Below are positions 6,193 to 8,130 of a DNA stretch of 8,130 bases, in pieces. The stretch is from Chlamydiota bacterium (GTDB lineage: Bacteria > Chlamydiota > Chlamydiia > Chlamydiales > SM23-39), in NCBI GenBank assembly GCA_027459365.1, contig DAIDIM010000015.1:1-8130 (forward strand), written 5' to 3'. Each line of letters opens with the position of its first letter. The first letter of the stretch is position 1. The notes below the pieces were generated by a model. That model saw nothing but the letters and a program-made list of their open reading frames with translations. It ran no database searches and had not been told where the DNA came from. The position numbers and the translations under genes were made by a program.

Positions 6193-6768
6193 GCAAAGCC
6201 TTCTTAAAGCAGTCTCAGCATCAAAACCGGCACTTTCCCCCTCTTCGATTAAAGACCAGATTTTTTCAGCCAGTTCCTCTTCGCATTTCAAGCTTGTCTC
6301 TTTTTTTTGCGTCAATTTTTTTCGTCTCATTCTAGAAATGATTTTCTGCGCCATGGCAAGAGACGGCAGCGTAGGAGGAAGACCTTCAAAAAGAGACTTT
6401 CTCCCCTCTTTCATCTTGATCTCTTCCCAATTGCGCATCACATCTTCGCTACCACTCACCTTCACCTCTCCAAAAATATGAGGATGGCGCCGGATCAATT
6501 TTTCTGTGATCGACTCGAGAGCCTCTTTTAAAGAGAAAAGATCCCCCTTTTCAGCCAATTTAGCAACGAAAATAGCCGTATAAAAAAAGTCTCCCAACTC
6601 CTCCTTCATTTTTTGCGCATCACCCGAATCGATTGCGTCGACGAGTTCATGCGCCTCTTCTAAAAGGTAAGGTTGTAAAGTGCGTAAAGTTTGCTCCTGA
6701 TCCCAAGGACACCCATTCGGGCCAAGCAATCGAGCAGCAACATCTAAAAGTTTTGTAAATGCATCCAT
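6160..6768 (-). CDS. mazG: MazG-family nucleoside triphosphate pyrophosphohydrolase
   Basis: Cytosolic enzyme that hydrolyses NTPs/dNTPs to NMPs and pyrophosphate; it is thought to clean the nucleotide pool and, in some bacteria, to lower ppGpp. Recognisable parts are GPNGCPWDQEQT (16-27), the Mg2+-binding LLEEAHELVDAI (35-46, Glu37, Glu38, Glu41), EELGDFFYTAIF (56-67, Glu57 and Asp60), KLIRRHPHIFGEV (90-102) and NWEEIKMKE (113-121). At 202 residues it is shorter than the roughly 260-residue E. coli enzyme: the N-terminal catalytic module is intact and the C-terminal repeat is reduced. The ATG at 6768 gives the normal MazG N-terminus, though only a weak GAG lies directly upstream. The last ten codons and the stop lie antisense within the SRP RNA gene and its terminator, so the tail CKKNTGEGLIA is partly dictated by RNA sequence. 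Confidence 0.92.
   Translation of the reverse strand: MDAFTKLLDVAARLLGPNGCPWDQEQTLRTLQPYLLEEAHELVDAIDSGDAQKMKEELGDFFYTAIFVAKLAEKGDLFSLKEALESITEKLIRRHPHIFGEVKVSGSEDVMRNWEEIKMKEGRKSLFEGLPPTLPSLAMAQKIISRMRRKKLTQKKETSLKCEEELAEKIWSLIEEGESAGFDAETALRRLCKKNTGEGLIA
6165..6192 (+). terminator. SRP RNA 3' end and intrinsic terminator
   Basis: The 3' half of the closing SRP RNA stem, ending CCGGTG (6179-6184), is followed directly by eight T residues (6185-6192). Its partner strand is at 6087-6103. On the minus strand the same bases encode the final residues of MazG. Confidence 0.7.
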
Positions 6769-6853
6769 CTCAACTAATTTATCAGAAAAATTATTAAAAT
6801 GCCCTTGCTAAATAATTACGATTATCAATACAGGTGAAATTAAGAGGTACACG

Positions 6854-7000
6854 ATGGATTTTATTCGAAAATTATTACTCGTTGCAATTGCATTAGGATT
6901 TGCATTTGTAATTAACTCATGTAATGATCCGCATCATAAAACAATGCTTGCGGAGTATCGAATCAAAGACAAGCAAGAGCGCCATCATAACCGCTGGTAA
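6854..7000 (+). CDS. Tiny putative lipoprotein ending in RHHNRW
   Basis: 48-residue protein, family not recognised. Arg5-Lys6 are followed by a hydrophobic stretch LLLVAIALGFAFVI (7-20) and then NSCN, giving a plausible lipobox with Cys23 (Ile-Asn-Ser-Cys). After cleavage about 26 residues would remain, charged and His/Arg-rich, ending KDKQERHHNRW. AGAGG (6843-6847) is suitably placed before the ATG. The next gene encodes a similar small protein with the same ending, and the two differ by synonymous changes in the shared codons, which supports real coding. The partner, target and function are unknown. The gene is divergent from mazG across 85 bases, where no clear promoter was identified. Confidence 0.72.
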   Translation: MDFIRKLLLVAIALGFAFVINSCNDPHHKTMLAEYRIKDKQERHHNRW

Positions 7001-7022
7001 AAAGTTTTGTAATAAATATCGA

Positions 7023-7058
7023 TCATCGCTTAGAATTCTTGTGGACGTAAAGCGATGA
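7023..7058 (+). promoter_or_regulatory. Possible start-codon-sequestering hairpin
   Basis: TCATCGCTT (7023-7031) pairs perfectly with AAGCGATGA (7050-7058) across an 18-base loop. The 3' arm contains the ATG (7055-7057) of the second small gene, and the only ribosome-binding-like sequence (GGAC, 7043-7046) lies in the loop. In mRNA this could limit translation. Regulation is inferred from structure only. Confidence 0.4.
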
Positions 7059-7228
7059 ACATACTTACAAAAGCAATCCTCACAGCATTTTCCCTCTCTT
7101 TTGCCTTTGTCATTGTTTCCGGAAAAGAATTGAACAATCCACCCTCTTATAAATCCCCTTCCTCTCCGCTAGATGAAATTGTTCAAGAAGAACCAAAAGT
7201 AAAAGAGAGACATCACAGCCGCTGGTAA
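7055..7228 (+). CDS. Tiny putative secreted protein ending in RHHSRW
   Basis: 57-residue protein, family not recognised, probable paralogue of the gene just upstream. The N-terminus has Lys6 and a hydrophobic core AILTAFSLSFAFVIV (7-21). The shared FAFVI aligns with the upstream protein, but the lipobox cysteine is replaced by Gly (VSGKE), so it is more likely cut by signal peptidase I near Gly23 or left as a membrane anchor. A Pro/Ser-rich, acidic linker (27-48) leads to KVKERHHSRW at the end. The ATG sits inside the 3' arm of a 9-bp RNA stem, and only a weak GGA lies upstream. The 54-base gap from the previous stop suggests co-transcription with it. No function can be assigned. Confidence 0.68.
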   Translation: MNILTKAILTAFSLSFAFVIVSGKELNNPPSYKSPSSPLDEIVQEEPKVKERHHSRW

Positions 7229-7285
7229 AAGAGTTGAAAGATATTCTTTTGATCAGTATGATGCTTATTTACTTTAGGAAATTTT

Positions 7286-8130
7286 ATGAAAAAATTGGTT
7301 TTCCCACTCATTTATGTTCTTTCTATCTTTTCGAATGAGGTGGCTGAGCAGAGGCATCTTGAGGATCTCATTTCTAACGAGATCTCGCAACCGCAAAAGA
7401 TCGACGACTTACTCAGTTTTAACCAATTACCTCATAGTAACGATTTTAATTCTATTCATACAAATAATGACATTCAGATAAATCCGCCTGTTTTAGAATC
7501 GAACTATAAAAGACCATGGCTTGCTGCAGGATTGTCAGCGATTTTTCCAGGCCTCGGTCAAATGTATTTAGGCGATATGAAGTCAGCCGGAATCATGGCA
7601 GGTAGTGCGGGGCTTAGTTTAGGCATTGCAGCATCTCAACTCAAATATAGCGAAAAGTACGATGATATAATTGTTAAGAATGATAATATTTTTATTCCGA
7701 GCTCACTTTCTTTTATTACAAATAGTTACTATAGCACCTATGCAGCATATAGAGATGCAAGATTTGCCAACGGGATCGTAAACTATTCTTACAAAATGCC
7801 GACGGATCAATTTACCGATTTAACATACGCACCTTTTCAAATCAGCGTCTTAAAAAAACCTGAAGTTTGGGGTGGTATTTTAGGTGCAATCGCTCTTGCA
7901 TCAGCAACCGTCTATTTTGTATACCCTGATAATGGGAAAGTAAAGATTGCAGCAGATCTATCGCATGCCGTGTTGCCTCCTCTTGCTTTACCTGTTGCTA
8001 TTGGTGAAGAGAGCTTTTTTAGAGGATTTCTTCAGTCTGCGATTTCTGAAAGCATAAATCCGATGGCAGGTCTTGTACTCTCCTCACTTGCTTTCGGTGC
8101 TGCACATATTCCAAATGCCCAGGCATTCCA
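7286..8130 (+). CDS. CPBP (CAAX protease/Abi) family membrane protein with N-terminal extension, 3' end outside window
   Basis: 281 residues are visible and the frame is open at the window edge. A short N-terminal hydrophobic segment with Lys2-Lys3 (MKKLVFPLIYVLSIF) looks like a signal peptide or anchor, followed by a polar stretch to about 75. Residues 76-118 (KRPWLAAGLSAIFPGLGQMYLGDMKSAGI and onward) resemble the PGLGQ-Y-G segment of DUF5683/TM2-like membrane domains. A helix at 193-212 leads into the CPBP domain, with motif 1 EESFFR (241-246; Glu241, Glu242, Arg246) and motif 2 FGAAH (270-274; His274), the likely metal-binding residues of glutamic-type intramembrane proteases. The third motif must lie to the right of the window. 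AGGAA (7276-7280) is five bases before the ATG. It follows the two small secreted protein genes by 57 bases in the same direction, perhaps in one transcript. The substrate is unknown. Confidence 0.82.
   Translation, partial: MKKLVFPLIYVLSIFSNEVAEQRHLEDLISNEISQPQKIDDLLSFNQLPHSNDFNSIHTNNDIQINPPVLESNYKRPWLAAGLSAIFPGLGQMYLGDMKSAGIMAGSAGLSLGIAASQLKYSEKYDDIIVKNDNIFIPSSLSFITNSYYSTYAAYRDARFANGIVNYSYKMPTDQFTDLTYAPFQISVLKKPEVWGGILGAIALASATVYFVYPDNGKVKIAADLSHAVLPPLALPVAIGEESFFRGFLQSAISESINPMAGLVLSSLAFGAAHIPNAQAF

Noticed and set aside
6182..6531. Two plus-strand frames antisense to mazG
   Set aside because: mazG is well supported on the minus strand; these are its complements.
1..8130. tRNA genes, rRNA, CRISPR array, replication origin
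   Set aside because: No cloverleaf, rRNA core motif, regularly spaced repeat array or DnaA-box cluster was seen on reading both strands.

Overview
The window looks like part of a moderately AT-rich Gram-negative bacterial genome. The organism cannot be fixed from sequence alone. A bacterial sphingolipid pathway, a eukaryote-style fatty acid 2-hydroxylase, a decayed transporter, insertion-element debris and tiny secreted peptides would suit an amoeba- or host-associated lineage such as the environmental Chlamydiae. This is a guess by gene style, not a demonstrated placement.

Bases 1-100 hold what looks like the end of an insertion sequence with a 24-bp tandem repeat. A good sigma-70-type promoter (111-139) follows, and then a ceramide locus from about 171 to 4694. 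It contains serine palmitoyltransferase (171-1415, +), a CerR-like extended SDR reductase (1489-2436, +), an FA2H/Scs7-type fatty acid 2-hydroxylase (2584-3222, -) and a GNAT-fold protein of the bacterial ceramide synthase family (3552-4694, +). Read together, they suggest serine + acyl thioester -> 3-keto intermediate -> N-acylation and ketone reduction -> 2-hydroxylated (dihydro)ceramide. No acyl carrier protein or thioester ligase gene lies in the window. The 329-bp gap between the two divergent genes carries a perfect 38-bp palindrome.

Bases 4776-5891 (-) hold an N-terminally truncated DHA2-type MFS efflux transporter, probably a pseudogene. Its lost 5' end abuts a small hairpin and a 175-bp imperfect inverted repeat (5901-6075) that resembles a MITE. 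The far edge of that element sits at the -10 region of the SRP RNA gene (about 6087-6192, +). The 3' end and terminator of the SRP RNA overlap, antisense, the last codons of mazG (6160-6768, -).

Bases 6854-8130 (+) hold two tiny secreted proteins (48 and 57 aa), one a probable lipoprotein, that share the C-terminal ending ERHH[N/S]RW. They are followed by the 5' part of a gene for a membrane protein with a CPBP/CAAX-type protease domain, cut by the window edge. The most notable points are the compact 2-hydroxyceramide locus, the RHHxRW peptide pair, the palindrome, and the element inserted against the SRP RNA gene.
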